DNA of 64,000 bases from Chamaea fasciata (lineage: Eukaryota > Chordata > Aves > Passeriformes > Sylviidae). Below are positions 22,201 to 35,300 of this stretch, one piece after another. The notes under the pieces are model-generated. The model saw nothing but the letters and a program-made list of their open reading frames with translations. It was not told the origin of the DNA and searched no databases. The position numbers and the translations under genes were made by a program. Location: contig JARCOQ010000008.1 of assembly GCA_029207755.1 (NCBI GenBank), positions 29,687,021 through 29,751,020 of the forward strand. Reading direction: 5' to 3'. Every line of letters begins with the position of its first letter. Position 1 is the first letter of the stretch.

Positions 22201-25200
22201 CTTCCTGGAACACTGTTGGGGGAAAGCACCTGCACTCATCTGGGTGCTGACTCCTCCTGCCTAAACCCCTCCCTTGCCTGCTGGGCAGGGCCTCTAAGAC
22301 TCCCAGAGGAGGTGTGGCAGGTCAGGAGAGACCTTTTTCCTTCTCCTCCTGTGGACTATGCATTGGCTCTGCGACTCTTCTTAACCAAGCTAAACAGAAG
22401 TTCAGGCTGCAATGGATAAACCCTCATAAGAAATGTCCCCATGTTTACCTCCACTGGCAGAGAGAAAATATTTAAGTGCAATTACACTCTCTGTTTCAGG
22501 AAAGCCCAAGTTTTGCTGTCCTCATTAAGAAAATCCTGCAGGATTTTCTGAGACTCTTTCTCTCCAGATACAATTTAAGAAGAATTTGAAGACTGTTGAG
22601 ATAGTAAAATTAATTACTTGCAAACTTTTGTGTGCTCTCCTTAGAAATAGTCCTATCTCAATTCCACTCAAATCCCTTGCAATTTGCAATGTGCTGGGAG
22701 ATACAGACCAGAAGTTTTGTTCATATACTCTTTGTGCAGAAGGATTGATCGGCAACTGTGAGTTGCTGTGTCGTACTTTGTCCTTTGTACTTGACACACA
22801 GAAGTTCATCTCCTAGTCTCTGAACTCGCCAAGCAGTTATACATCTTGGCCTGTAAGCATGGGCCTAAATGCCTCCCCATCTGAGGAAATGCTGGCACCT
22901 GGTTAAATCATGGGATTCTCATCATTGCTGGGACACTTCCTTATCACAACCTGCTTTACTAAAAAGGGACAAAGTCCAGTGCTTTTCCACAGGCTTTGGA
23001 TTTAGATTTAGGATTAATTGCATCTTCCTTTTTTTCTTTTGTAACAAAGACATAACTCTACTCCATACCAGGGGAAAGGCAGTCCTTTCTGTCCTGGGTG
23101 AAAACTCTGACCAGCATGGCAGGGAAGAGCTAATTCCTGTGCATTACCTGTTACAGTATTTCAGACCCTGTAAGTAGAGCTTTCCTTAAATACAGTTCCT
23201 TAGGCAGCTGTATTTCCCATGAGCATCCATTCCTTTCCCCCTACAGCTGAGATCAGCAGTGTACTACCAGCTGCAAGGCTGATTATGGATCAGACAGGCA
23301 TGAAGTTGCATGCATTGTCACCAGAAGTTCGTGTAAGTGCAAAGGATACTGCCCTAGGTGTCCATAGAGCTGTTTTTCTGCAAGCTCACACTGCTGCTTC
23401 TACACAGAAGACAAGAGCTGAGGCGTAAAAAAGACACTGTGTTTGTGTGCTGTGGCTGGTGCCTTCTCAAGCACATCTGCGGCGCCTTTCCTGCCTTGAA
23501 GTTTTGAGAAAACAGAAACTACTGTGAGCAGGGAGCAGAAACCTCTAAGCCAACACAGCTAATAATCGCCTGTTGCTTTCTGATCTCCCTCTGGATACTT
23601 GTTACTGACCTTTGATAGGGAACACAACAGCCTTTAAAGTGCTGGGAAAGGATCTGGGAACTACACCTGCAGGAGGAAAGCAAGTGCTTCTTGATGGAGG
23701 GCTCCTTAACACCCCAGGTTTGCCTCCAGTGAGCAGCCACAAAAGACATGAGCATCCAAACTGCTGCCCTTACTTGGGGTTAGGCACTTCGGGGGATGCA
23801 CCCCGTGGTCCTCAGTGCTTCAGTGAGCTGAGCTACCTAGTGAACTTACTTGTAGGCACTGTTATCTTTTAAAGCATGGTGGGGGAGAAGGGAATATCAG
23901 CTCATGCACACACTACAGATATGGTGGGTTAGTGACTAAGGAATTTTGCTATTATCCTCATACAAGCAGCCACCTTGAATTAAAAGCCTGCTCACATCCA
24001 AGAGGAGAAACTGCATCTGGACCTTGTATTTAAACAGGGTTTGGATGACTCAGATTAACAGTGCAGTAAAGATAAGCGGCAAATATACTTTGTTATATTT
24101 AATTATATTTCCTGCAAGTGAGTTGGGGCAATCCCAAGCACACATGCAGGTTGTTGGAGAATAGAAAGTAGCCCTGAACACTTGGGGTGTTGGTTGACGA
24201 GAAGCTCAGCATGACCCAGCAATGTACTCTCACAGCCCAGAAAGCTGTGTCCTGGGTGGTGCAATTGTGTCCTGGGTGGCACCAGAACCAGTGTGGGGAG
24301 GGGATTCTCTCCCTCTACTCTTCCCTCCTGGGACCCCACCTGCAGTGCTGTGTTCAGTGGTCCCTTAAGAAGAAATGAGGCCAGAGGAGACCACAAAGAT
24401 GGTCAGAAGCTGGAGCACCTCTCCTATGAAGACAGTCTAAGAAAGTTGGGGATGCTCAGCCTGGAGAAGAGGAGGCTCCAGGGAGACCTTAGAGCACCTT
24501 CCAGTAACTAAAGGAGGCCTACAAGAAAGCTGGAGAGTGACTTTTCGCAAGGGCATGTAGGCATAGGACAAGGGGAAATGATTTTAAAGCAAAGAAGGTA
24601 GATTTAGATTAGTTATAAGACAGGAAACTCTTCGTTATGGGAGTGGTGAGGCACTGAAACAGGCTGCCCAGAGAAATTACCCAATCCCTGCAAGTGTTCA
24701 GAGCCAGGTTGGATGGGGGTTTGAGCAACCTGGTCTAGTGGAAGGTGTCCCTGCTTATGGCAGAGGAGTTGGAAAAAGATGATCTCTAAGATCCCTTCCA
24801 ACCCAACCCATTCCAGGGTTCTGTGATTAGTAAGATCTCTTTCATGATCTATTCACTTTAGGTCAGAATACAGTCCATGAGTTTCAGTCTGATCTTTGGT
24901 GAGAAATGCAATAACTTACATTCTTCAGCTTCTGCTAATATGAATGAACACACCTGGGAGAGGAAACTTGCCTGGTCTGAATCACTTGAAACTAGGATGG
25001 ATGAAAGAAAAACACTTCAACATAAGTGATCTTTGCTATGTAAGGATTGCAAGCATCATGTTTTCCTTTCCCTTAAACGCAAGTGACTGCAGTATGCCCT
25101 CTTTTCCAATGCACTGAAAGCCTCCACAGCTCCTACAAATTCAAGGTGGACTGTGGAAGTTTGAAAATATAGCCCACCTTCAGTGCCCAGAATCCAGGTT

Positions 25201-26165
25201 CCTCTGCCCAGCCAAGGCTACAGCATTATTACTCCTTCACAGATTCCTCATAAAAAGATTTCTGAATTCAGAGCTCATCTTCTTCTTCCCTGTTAGTAAT
25301 TATTTAATATTATATTGCTGTGTCTACAGGCATTTAAATCCTTGCAGGGAAACAGAGCCCCAAAGGTTCCCATATGGAAGCACCATGATGGCATGTAGTG
25401 GCATCACTTCTGAACAACACTGGTTGACAAAACAACAACATTGCCTATATACAGAAGATTTTAAAGCAGCACAGAGGAACAACTGTGCCTTTTTTTCCAT
25501 GAAAATTGCAGTGGTGTGACTAACCTTCCTGCACTCCTTGGAGACAACCCATGAATTCAGCCAATATTGCCAGACACTGGGCTTTGGCAAGGACCCACTA
25601 ACCTGGAGAACCTTTATCAGTAGGAAGGTGAGGGCCAGAAGACAAGCCAGCTTCCCTGTCATGCACAAAGCCAACAGCAAGGCAGTGGTCTAAAAGGGAA
25701 TGGACAAACTTGCCTGACCAAAAGCAGGTGCACAGTGAATCTTTGCATGAAGGCAGGCTAGGAAGACAAGCACAGTCAACAATGAACAAGATCTGTAAAC
25801 AAGACACTCCCTAGTGGTATTCAATGCAGAGTGCTGGGCACAGTTCATCTGCCTGTACTGATCCATGCTTGCTCACGTAGCGCCAAGAGTGAAGAACAAA
25901 TAAGGAGTGCACGTGTTAGCTTCCCTCTGGGTCTTCTAGTGATGTGCTTCTTGAGTCATTCCCTCCTCTTCCTCCTCTTCCTCTCTGATGCTCAGCAACC
26001 GTGACTGTCCCTCAGGGCAGCAATGCTCAGCATGAAGTTCAAAGTCCTTCCTATTAAATGGGAAGAGTAAGACTGATGTGGCCTGAACGATCCAAGAGAC
26101 GGATTGTATCTGGGGATTAAGGGCCACACAACTGTGTCAATCTTCCACTCCCTCTCCACTCTCTG
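19222..26165 (-). other. Likely HEG1 3' UTR and downstream DNA
   Basis: The stretch after the HEG1 stop codon has no coding exon. HEG1 has a long 3' UTR in mammals, so much of this could be transcribed. It contains the CR1 element at 24180-24827. Confidence 0.35.
24180..24827 (+). mobile_element. CR1 LINE, 3' end fragment
   Basis: The start ggtgttggttgacgagaagc and the following cagcatgacccagcaatg are the end of the CR1 reverse-transcriptase frame. The CR1 tail follows with ctcagcctggagaagaggag, aacaggctgcccagag and cccttccaacccaaccc, ending at ctgtgat. It is 5'-truncated, as usual for CR1, and mutated. CR1 is the main avian LINE, which is the best clue to the host. Confidence 0.9.
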
Positions 26166-26315
26166 CTAAAAATAGTCTCTTCTTCTGGTTTCGTCACTAA
26201 TGAAGGACGGATTGTATTGTCCAGGGTAGATGCATGAATGTCGAGATCCAGGCAAACCAGTGTAGGGAGGATAAAGTCCGTTTCTTTCCAGTTCAGGATT
26301 TCTCAGTCCAGTTGG
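26166..26315 (-). CDS. HEG1: HEG1 cytoplasmic tail, last coding exon with KRIT1-binding end
   Basis: Forty-nine codons and a TAG stop, phase 0. It encodes PTGLRNPELERNGLYPPYTG, then SRHSCIYPGQYNPSFISDET and RRRDYF. The terminal Tyr-Phe is the known anchor for the KRIT1 FERM domain, and NPSF is an NPxF-like motif. The acceptor AATACAG is preceded by a long T run. Too short to stand out as an open frame, but unmistakable by sequence. Confidence 0.95.
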   Translation of the reverse strand, partial: PTGLRNPELERNGLYPPYTGLPGSRHSCIYPGQYNPSFISDETRRRDYF

Positions 26316-29300
26316 CTGTATTAGCAAAAAAAAAAAAAAAAAATAATAAATAAATAAATAAAAAGGGTCTTATTCTCACACTCAAATCCTCATTCAGGCA
26401 CAGCCTTACCACATCTCTTTGCTGTTGGTTCAGTAGCTAGAGGGAACAATGCGATCTCTAATGATCTCTATAATCTTCAACGATTTTTGCTGTATTGCCT
26501 GAAGGGATTATTATGATGAAATCTAATTTCAACATCTGAACAATGAACAGACTTGAAGTTTACCTGACTCTGCTAAGTGCGGTCTAAGTACACAGTTAAT
26601 TTTTAATTAGAAAAAAAAAATCTACTGCTGAGCTCAGGTATTGAAACAACTCTCAAGGATATCATCCCAGAGCCATCCTTAAAGGAGGAAATCCTAGAAA
26701 ATCAAAGTTAGTCTCCTGCTTTGAGTATTACGCAGGCACTTCTCTCCCCATTGACCGTAAGTACCTCCTCTCCCAATACAGACCCTTGAATTATATGTCA
26801 AATACAAAATGATCTGACCTTCTTTTCTCTTCCCTCCTTGTAACAAAATAAATCTCCTGGGGACATTTGGTGGAGGAACATTGATGTCTAAGACCAAGAC
26901 TGTGCAATCCTTTCACCCAGTGAATAACATGAAGCCTCTTGGTTTAATCTGTTACAGAGCAGATTCATGCAAAGCCCTCATCACCTACTGCTTTCTAAAA
27001 AGTTTCCCTTTCTAGTTCCCAGCATAACGAGAGTCTTAAAAAAAAAATTAGGAAATGCATTTTCATTTTCAAGTATCTCATTCTTAGTGGAAGCATGAAG
27101 GAGGATTATTTGACTCCATGCTGTGCAACCCATTAAATTTGCTTACTGAAAAACTTAAAATGTAAGCCAGGAAAATTGTAATGTTCTCTGTTCTCTGCTC
27201 TGAAAAGCAAGGAGTCCAGAATGTGTGACTTGGGTGAAATCCTGCGAGTTTCACTCTCATGAGTAACCCACACACACCTTAAGTACATGTTGCTAAAAAT
27301 GAGTGACAGATGATACAGCCGCACCACAGCTCTGGATACAGCCATTAGCAGATGGTACCACCCATGACAAAACAACGTGTCCTTACGTCTTTCTGTGCCC
27401 TACACAGCCTATTACTCCTCATTACCTTAGAGCTAAAGGGATGCTCCTTATGTACCCTGGAAAGGGAAGAAATGGAGGAGAAGAGGGATCCTCAGTGACC
27501 AGCATCTTCCTACTTTGGGGCAAAGTTCCCCAGACAGAGGTTTCAACCTTCCACTTCATCAGTGAGGGGGGACAGGATAAAACTGCTAACAGAGAACCCT
27601 AGAAGTTTATCCAAAACTTTTAACTGTCCTTCTCTACTCTAGGATTGGGATTTTTGGGCATTTTTACCAAAATATGCCTAAGCGTTCTTCCTAATGGCAT
27701 ATCTTTGTGATATTAACCCCAGGAAAACAGCTAGAGTCCATAGGACTCCTGATGCCTTGCTGTCTATGGAGAACATCTGCCTTGCCTTTTTATTTTGCAG
27801 GAAAGGGATCTGCACTTCCAAAAATAAAGGAATATGTCTTTCCTGTATGAGGCACAAAGGGTTAAAAGTTAAGCTATGGATAGATACCGAATAATACACA
27901 TCTGTCATCTGCAGCAGGTTCTTGGTGCTTCCATTCTCCTGCATCTCGATGGTCTCTCTGCCCCACTCCTGTGCCCGGGGATTCTTCGGATATTCAGCAT
28001 AAGGTGACATCTGGAAATCCCCACTCTTGAAAATCAGTTTACTTATGTCATTTTTATTCTTCCTGTTTATAAGAGAATGAGGGAAAGTGAAAACTTACAA
28101 CTTATCCTGCTATCTTGCATACACTTCTCACGTGATCCCAGGAGAGATCATTACTTGGTGTTACGAATCTTGTCTGGGAACAAAGATCACCTCAGAAGGA
28201 CTATAGCCAAATATTCTGCTCTGAGGCCAAGTCAGATATGAAATCAGATCATGCAACTCAGTGAATTATCTGGTGGGACTTGAAATCTCCAAAGTTACAT
28301 GGCAACCTCCCTGAGCAATCTGTTCCACTGTCTTACTGTTCCTTTGGTAAAAGAATTTTTCCCTAATTCAGTTTGAACCCCTCCTGTTCCAGGTTGTTCC
28401 AGCTATGCCCCTTGTCTCTTAAAAACATGTGTGTTCACCTAAGTCAATGAAAAAATCATGGAAATTGAGGAAGTAAAACATCTGGGAGCTCCCATGCTAT
28501 TAACTATAGCACCTGTAGGCACTATGTTAATTCCTAAGAAGACCTGCAAGGAGCTGGCCTGAGTGACAGCTAATGTCCCTCCAGGACTATAATGTTGTAT
28601 GAGTGGACTTTGGTGACACTTCCAGTTCAAAGCAGAGTATCCTCTAGGAAGTCACATAAGCTACCCAAGGCCAGGACTCACAAGAACATCAGTCTATCCC
28701 TCTGGAGATCCCTGTGGCCACCTCATCTCACTGGGGTTTGCTGCCATCCCCCTGGCTCAAAATATGGGGTAACTGGCACAACCAAACCACTCCCACGTCT
28801 ATATTACTGACAAAACCAGTTGCCAACTTCATGAAAGAGCTTTGAAATCCTAGATTTGGGGACTGGAATGGTGGGGAGACAGTGTTACTGCAAGGCATCC
28901 CCTTTCAGATTACATAAATCACAGAACAGCCTCCTAGGCAAGCACATCCTGTCCAAAGCCACCTGCTGGCATGGGAACAAGGTGTGTATGTGTGTGAGTG
29001 TGTGTGTGCGAGAGGGAGAGACACACAAAGTGAGAGCACATGCAGGACTTGTCCATAAAGCTAAATGGAAATAGCCTTAAATACACTCAAACACCACTTG
29101 AGCAATGGCAAGTAACCTCTCCTGTTGCCTAAACTGCTCCTTTCGACTTAGCTTGCAATTTTGGAGTCTGCTTCCTGGCTTCAGAGCCTTACAGTTCTGC
29201 ATGGGAAGGACTCCTCTGCCTCTCCATCCTCAGAGGACATGATTTCCAGGTGTGCCTTCAAGAGACACCCAGTCCATTGTTTAGCCTGGCTGCTGGGGAA

Positions 29301-32300
29301 AATAAATTTTAAAATTCTCCAAATAAAAGCACAGTGTGATACTTCAGTACCTCTGATTAACCCACATGCTTAGCTTATGTTTTCACCTATGTTTTGGTCC
29401 TTAGCTATCCTATGCTTTAGTCCTGAAGAGTTCCCACGTGGAGCTCTGGGTGTGGTGCAATCCACAGGGAGGACAGCCTGGCTGAGCAGCGGTACCTACC
29501 GGCAGCAGGTGACAATCAGTGCTATGCCCATGATGAGCAGCAGTCCCCCTCCTGCAGCTGCAATCACCACCGTGATGAGCTGATAAGCTACAGACAGGAG
29601 AGACAGAGGCTGAGAAACAGCAGTGTGGATTTAAACCCCAGTGTAATATAACCACAGTCCCCACACAAAGGGATTAGCTGTTTAATTCTCACCTTCTCCC
29701 CGCCCCCGTAAGCAATATAGCCTTAAGTTTTCAAGTGGAATAGAAACAAGTTCTTGTTTCTCTAAGAAATTGATTTCATTCACTGACATACCAGAGTAAC
29801 TCAAATGGATTCACCTTCAAATATCTTGCTTCGAGAGTGCCCGCTATTTGTGCTAACCTGACAAGACTATACAGGGAAAGGAAATCTCCTTTCCTTAGGA
29901 GATGACATTAAGTCAACATCGTCAAAGAAGGTCCACGAAATAACCTTCAACAGAAAGTTATTCAAAACGAAGAAACAAAAAGCACTGAAAAAAGTAGCGT
30001 GTATCTACTGCATTTTAGATACAGTCACTTGCAATTACTTGTTTCAAATCTCCTACTTCTGACATTGTAGAAAATAAAAGAAATGAAATTCGGTACTCAC
30101 GGTTTCCACAGTTGAATCCACCCAAGCCAAAGGGGCAGCTGGGAACAGAGAACAACAGGGGAGTTTCAGCAGCTCAGTTGTGCCAACAGCTCACCAGAGC
30201 AAGGATGGTGGGGTAGGAGGAGGGCAGAACAGTCACCATACCTCACACAGGTCTCGTTTTCCAGCTTATATCCATCTTCGCAGGCTAAAACCAGAGAGAA
30301 GGGCCGTGAGCACCGCGCAGCGGAGCCGGGAGGGATTTCCCAGCGCCGCTCCCCGCGGCAGCCTCGCCTCCACCACCCCAGGGGCCCGAGCGCACCGCGG
30401 CTGTGCGGCAGCAACGGGACACGCTTCGGTGGGGTGCCGGACGTCCTCCGGGTTGGGGAAAACATCGTGCGCTTAAATCCACCTCCCGCTGGCTTTGATG
30501 GAGCCATTTCAGGGCTCCCAAGCAGAGCCAGTTTGGAGTCTGGCGCAGGGAGGGGTGCTGGCAATGTAATTCCCAGCAGAGCTTCTCCTTGCCCAAATGA
30601 AAACTCACTGCACGCTTGTACTGCTTCACGCAAAATAGCAATGGAAAAAATCTGCAAGTGCCTCCAGTTTTCATTTTGAAAGCCCATTTAAACTATGCTA
30701 CTTCAGCATTGGTGCGTGTTGTTAATCACTTCTAAATGTTGGTACTGCAACAAGACGTTATGCAAACAGTCAGGGTAACCCGAAGTGGTATGATAATTTT
30801 TTTTTTTCTCATGTCACCTTCTTTTCTGATCTTTCAAATTTTCAGCTAAATCAAATTTTGAGATATCATATTTTACTATACAATAGAAATTGAATTTATT
30901 ATGTCTAAATAATCCAGAAAACTGTTTGTGAGATGTTGGTGAAAAACTGGAACCATCACTTCAAAATAAAATAATTTCCATGCTTACGGACAGCTATCCT
31001 AAATTATCTAAGGAAATTATACTACCCTTCTGATGAACAGCAAAGGGGATGATACATTGGACACACAACTATAAGGTTCAAATTACTGGTAAGATCACTC
31101 ATGTTCTCAGCAATAGTCCCACCAGAGCTCTGGCAGATCTGCTGCCTTTCACAGAGGCAGTGAAGGTGGTCACTCAAAGGCCTGGGCAGGAGTGACACAG
31201 ACACAGTCACTTTGGGCAGAGGGACAAGCCAGGACTAGCACAGGCAGCAGCCCTTGGGGGTCTGCAAGACATCACCTGTAGGTCTGGAAAACCCCTGTAG
31301 CACATCCCACAAGGAATTGTTTCAATGAAAACAATAATGCTCATGAATTTTTCCCCCTCTCAAACACTACTTGCTTAAAACTGTCACAGAATTTCCCTAA
31401 ATTTAATTCCAGTTTCAAATCAAATAGTTGGACTGGAGCTACATTTTAGAGAAACACCCCAGACTGATTTTAATATTTTCAGTGACAGACAATCAACCAC
31501 AGGACTGGGTCAGAAGCTCACAAAGTTAATTCTCCTCAGCCATTAAAAACATTCACCTTCTTTCTGGTCTGAATTACCCCAGTGTCAAATTCCAGACTTC
31601 GGATGTTTACTTATTAGACTGGAAAAGGTTATATGATCAGATTTCTCCTTCTCACCACCAAATCGCTCCTTTATCTTTAATAAAGCCAAGGCCCCTGAGA
31701 TCTTTGAGTCTCCCTAATTATTGCAGATTTTCTCTGAGCACTCACAGGTTCTCTTCGACCCTTTTGATTTCTGCTTCTCAGAAATAGATGTTGCAAGCCC
31801 AGGGATAACAAAATTTCCCATCTTCTGCCTACTTCACATCCTCAGGATGTGTGGACGTGGAAGAGGGCTGCACTCACATCACGGATGTGGCTGTAGACAC
31901 AGACTTGCTGAAGCAACTGGCCCCAGTGATGGTAGGGGGCTGATGTCCACAATACTGGTCTTGCACACCTTTCTTTGCCCTATATAACCCCACTATTCCT
32001 TCACTACCTCCCTCATTCCATTTATTTTTCTAGAGCTGGGGATGGGGAAGGTGAAGCTCATTACACAGCCCCCCTGCTGCATCACACTGTGATGCTTTTT
32101 GTACTAGATACATTTTTCTCCCTCTAAGATGATTTTTTTTTTTGAAGTAAAATAAGAGACCAGAGGTAACTGAGTGAAAGAGTTAAGAGCCTCAGTCAAC
32201 AAACAGCCAAGGCAAGGATAGTAAATCCCCAAGGATCCTTGCCTAGCTCATTTATCTCACTGGGGCATTAGCAAAAGGAGACTGGATGGGTAGCTCCTTT

Positions 32301-35300
32301 CACTTGCTAACAAAAGCAAACTGAAAACATTGTGGAGTGAACATTCTACCAAAGTGAGCCACAGGACTGGGCAGTAACAAAATGTGCAGGGGAAGGGAGG
32401 GAGGCATCACCTCACAGCTCACTGGAGCTGCCTTCTCTAATGCGCACAGCAGCCCCGTATATCCCAGCCCCAGCTCCAGCCCAGCACCTGCATGTTGGGA
32501 AGGCCTGCAGGGGCAGGCAGACAGGTGCTGGAGCCCACCCTATGCTCAGCCCTAGCCCCGTAATGTGTGTGAGGCACATACTCCTTGAGCAGTTTCACAG
32601 CTGGAGCTGTGCCATGGGCAGAAGCAGCCCTGGGACCCCCCTGGCACGCAGCTCTCAGGTCAGGAGGATATAGGAGAAGAAAAGAGGAAAAGCAAGATCC
32701 TGAATATGCATTTCTCTGTCTTAAAAACTTGGAGCTTATGTATTTTCCTCTCCTCTCTGTGTCTTTTCCTGCCACTTTGCTTTCTCCTTTGGCATCTTTC
32801 CTGCTCCTTTGAACACGTTCCCAGGACACCTCTCACTGTCACACTCACTTGGCAAGATTCCAAACACAAGCAGGGGACAGAGGAAAGACCCAAGTGTCAG
32901 GGGCCAAGCAAACCTATTGAGTTGCACTCCTCAACCTAGGATTCCTTTGCCTTTGCCTTCCCAAAAGACACTCAGGGGTCTCTTTGGAAACCTGCTTTGC
33001 TGCTCCTTGCTTCACTCTGTACTAGTAAAAATAGCATGTCCTTGAAAAGCTGGCACATCGGGTTTGTTACTGAAATAGCCCTGAAGATACTGAGAAGGTT
33101 GAAAATCAGCAGCAACCCAGAGACACTGAACAGCACAGCAAGAGGTACCCTGGCCAACATCTTGGAACTCCTGTGGCTCAGAGGCCCAACCCTTCCCTGG
33201 CCCATGGCATGCTTTCCCAAGCATGTCCCCGAGGACAGATGCTACAAGGAGGACAGAACAAATCCTGAGGGTCAGGGCAGCCAATTCTCCCAGCCTTCCC
33301 ACGGGGGAGACCGGACAGGGCAGCACAATAGCCGCTTCCCTCTTTGCAAATACTATAATTGGAGCGACCACACCACATTTTCACAACCCACAATGAGGGT
33401 CGGATACTCACGAGACCTCAGTTCCTGTTTAGGCACTAAAAGGGCAGAGATTTTCAAAGAGGCTGGTATATTGTATGCTATATTTATCAGCAAAATGGCC
33501 CTAAATATCAAAAGGGGGCCATAGCATGGCTTTTGGAAGAGCTTTTAAAATCCCAACCACCTAGCTGGCCCAGATGGGCACAAGTGATAATGAAAACTGG
33601 GAATCTTGTCAGAGTGGCACCATGTAGCCAGTGCTGCCCCCATGCCTCTGCACTAAAGCCTAAATCAAACATCAACCCTGTCCCTCAGACACTCTCAAGC
33701 TGATCTGTAAGATGTTTCCTACTGACAGCAGTGAGATGAAGGTGGAATTGAGGCCTCACTGTTTACAGGTAAGGTTTTTATATTTTCCACAGCAAACAAG
33801 TTTCGTCACTATGGAGTAAACACACATACAAGGTCTTAGATCTCTAAGCCCTCTGCAACCATCACATCCAAGTGCCTCACAGCCTTTCAGGTATTTATCT
33901 TCACTACTTGGCAAGAGACATGAACAAGACAAATGGAGTAATTTTCCCGGGGTCCCCACTGTCCATGATGGAACAAGAATTGGGTGAAAACCTCCCAAGT
34001 TTCAGCTCAGCTCCCCACTCACTACATAAGCCCCTCTGTGACTCTCTAGGGTTCATGGAGATGCTCAGTATTTCCCAAAAGAAATCCTTCCTCCAACATA
34101 CAAGATGAGGGGAAGAAAGGACAGAAAACACAAAGGGAAAGGTTTTGTCACAAAAACCTTTTGTCACCGCAGAGTAAAGGAGAGGCAGGGCCATGACCTG
34201 GCATGCAGAGATGCCCATCTCTGAGCTGTCTCTCCCAGAGTCTGTAGCACATGAGTTATTTCCAGGCACATTTTTCTCACTCTCAGATTTGGCTCCAACA
34301 AAACATCTCCGCCTATTTCAAGAGCAGCCCAGCAGGCAGTGCCAGAAGCAATATATTACCACTACTGCAATTGTTATTGATATGTCATCAGAAAACTGCT
34401 TTTCTTAAGAAGCCTTACAGCAACAATCTAACTAGGGGATGGACACCCTGATCCTCCAGAAGTCATTTTGAACACTGGCATGTAAAGACTTTGTTTAAAA
34501 TGCAGCAAAACCAGATTTGTTGGTATGAGAAGTAGCTAAAAAGTAATGCAGTCTTTAAGCTTAAAATTTCTATTTGGAACCCAGCTGAAAAATAAATTCG
34601 TAATAATTTTCAGATACAAATTTTTAAAATACTGATGATGTATTAATATAAGCTTTTGAGTTTAAAGCACTTCCCCCAAGTTCACTGAGAGTTCAAACAA
34701 AATCAAAACAGGCAGAGACACACGTCATCTCTGTTCTGTGCCACTGAACTGGAGCCCAAAGCAGCCAGGCCCCTTTCTCCCTCTCCTCAACCACTGTGAC
34801 TCACAGCATGCTCCAGAAAGAGATAATATTATTCCTAGAGAGAGACTGTGTCTTCAGTGTCTGCTGAAAAGCCCCCTCACTAAAAGAAACTTGAGCTACT
34901 AATATTTATTCATAATATTGAGGGTTTTGAATGCACAGCACCACATGCACACACTCATTTTCACTGGAACAAAAATTTTTGAGGAAAATTCGGGCAAAAT
35001 ACACCACAAAGAGCAATACCTCTGCAGGAGTGGTCCATCTTGTTGTATTTGAAGTACCCACTTTTGCACTGGCAAAGAGCGACTCCATCAAAGTCGGTGC
35101 ATTCTGAAGTTTCCTTGTCACATTCAGGGTCTTTCTGTCTGCACAAGCTGCCAGCTGTTGGGAAGAGGTGGCCAACATCAGCATGGTTCTCTCTGAACCC
35201 ACCATTATGCACATTTGCTTTACCAGGGCATCCCATTCAGCTGATGTATTGTTTTAATCTCTTTTTCTTATTTTTACTAATATTTGTTCCATTAGGAGGC

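Larger units (their letters stand above)
28063..29499. other. HEG1 intron between membrane and tail exons
   Basis: Non-coding; holds the reversed CR1 fragment (28310-28440) and a TG microsatellite (28981-29012). Confidence 0.6.

Noticed and set aside
32997..33524. Plus-strand open frame of 175 codons
   Set aside because: Inside a HEG1 intron, no recognisable domain and no splice or promoter support.
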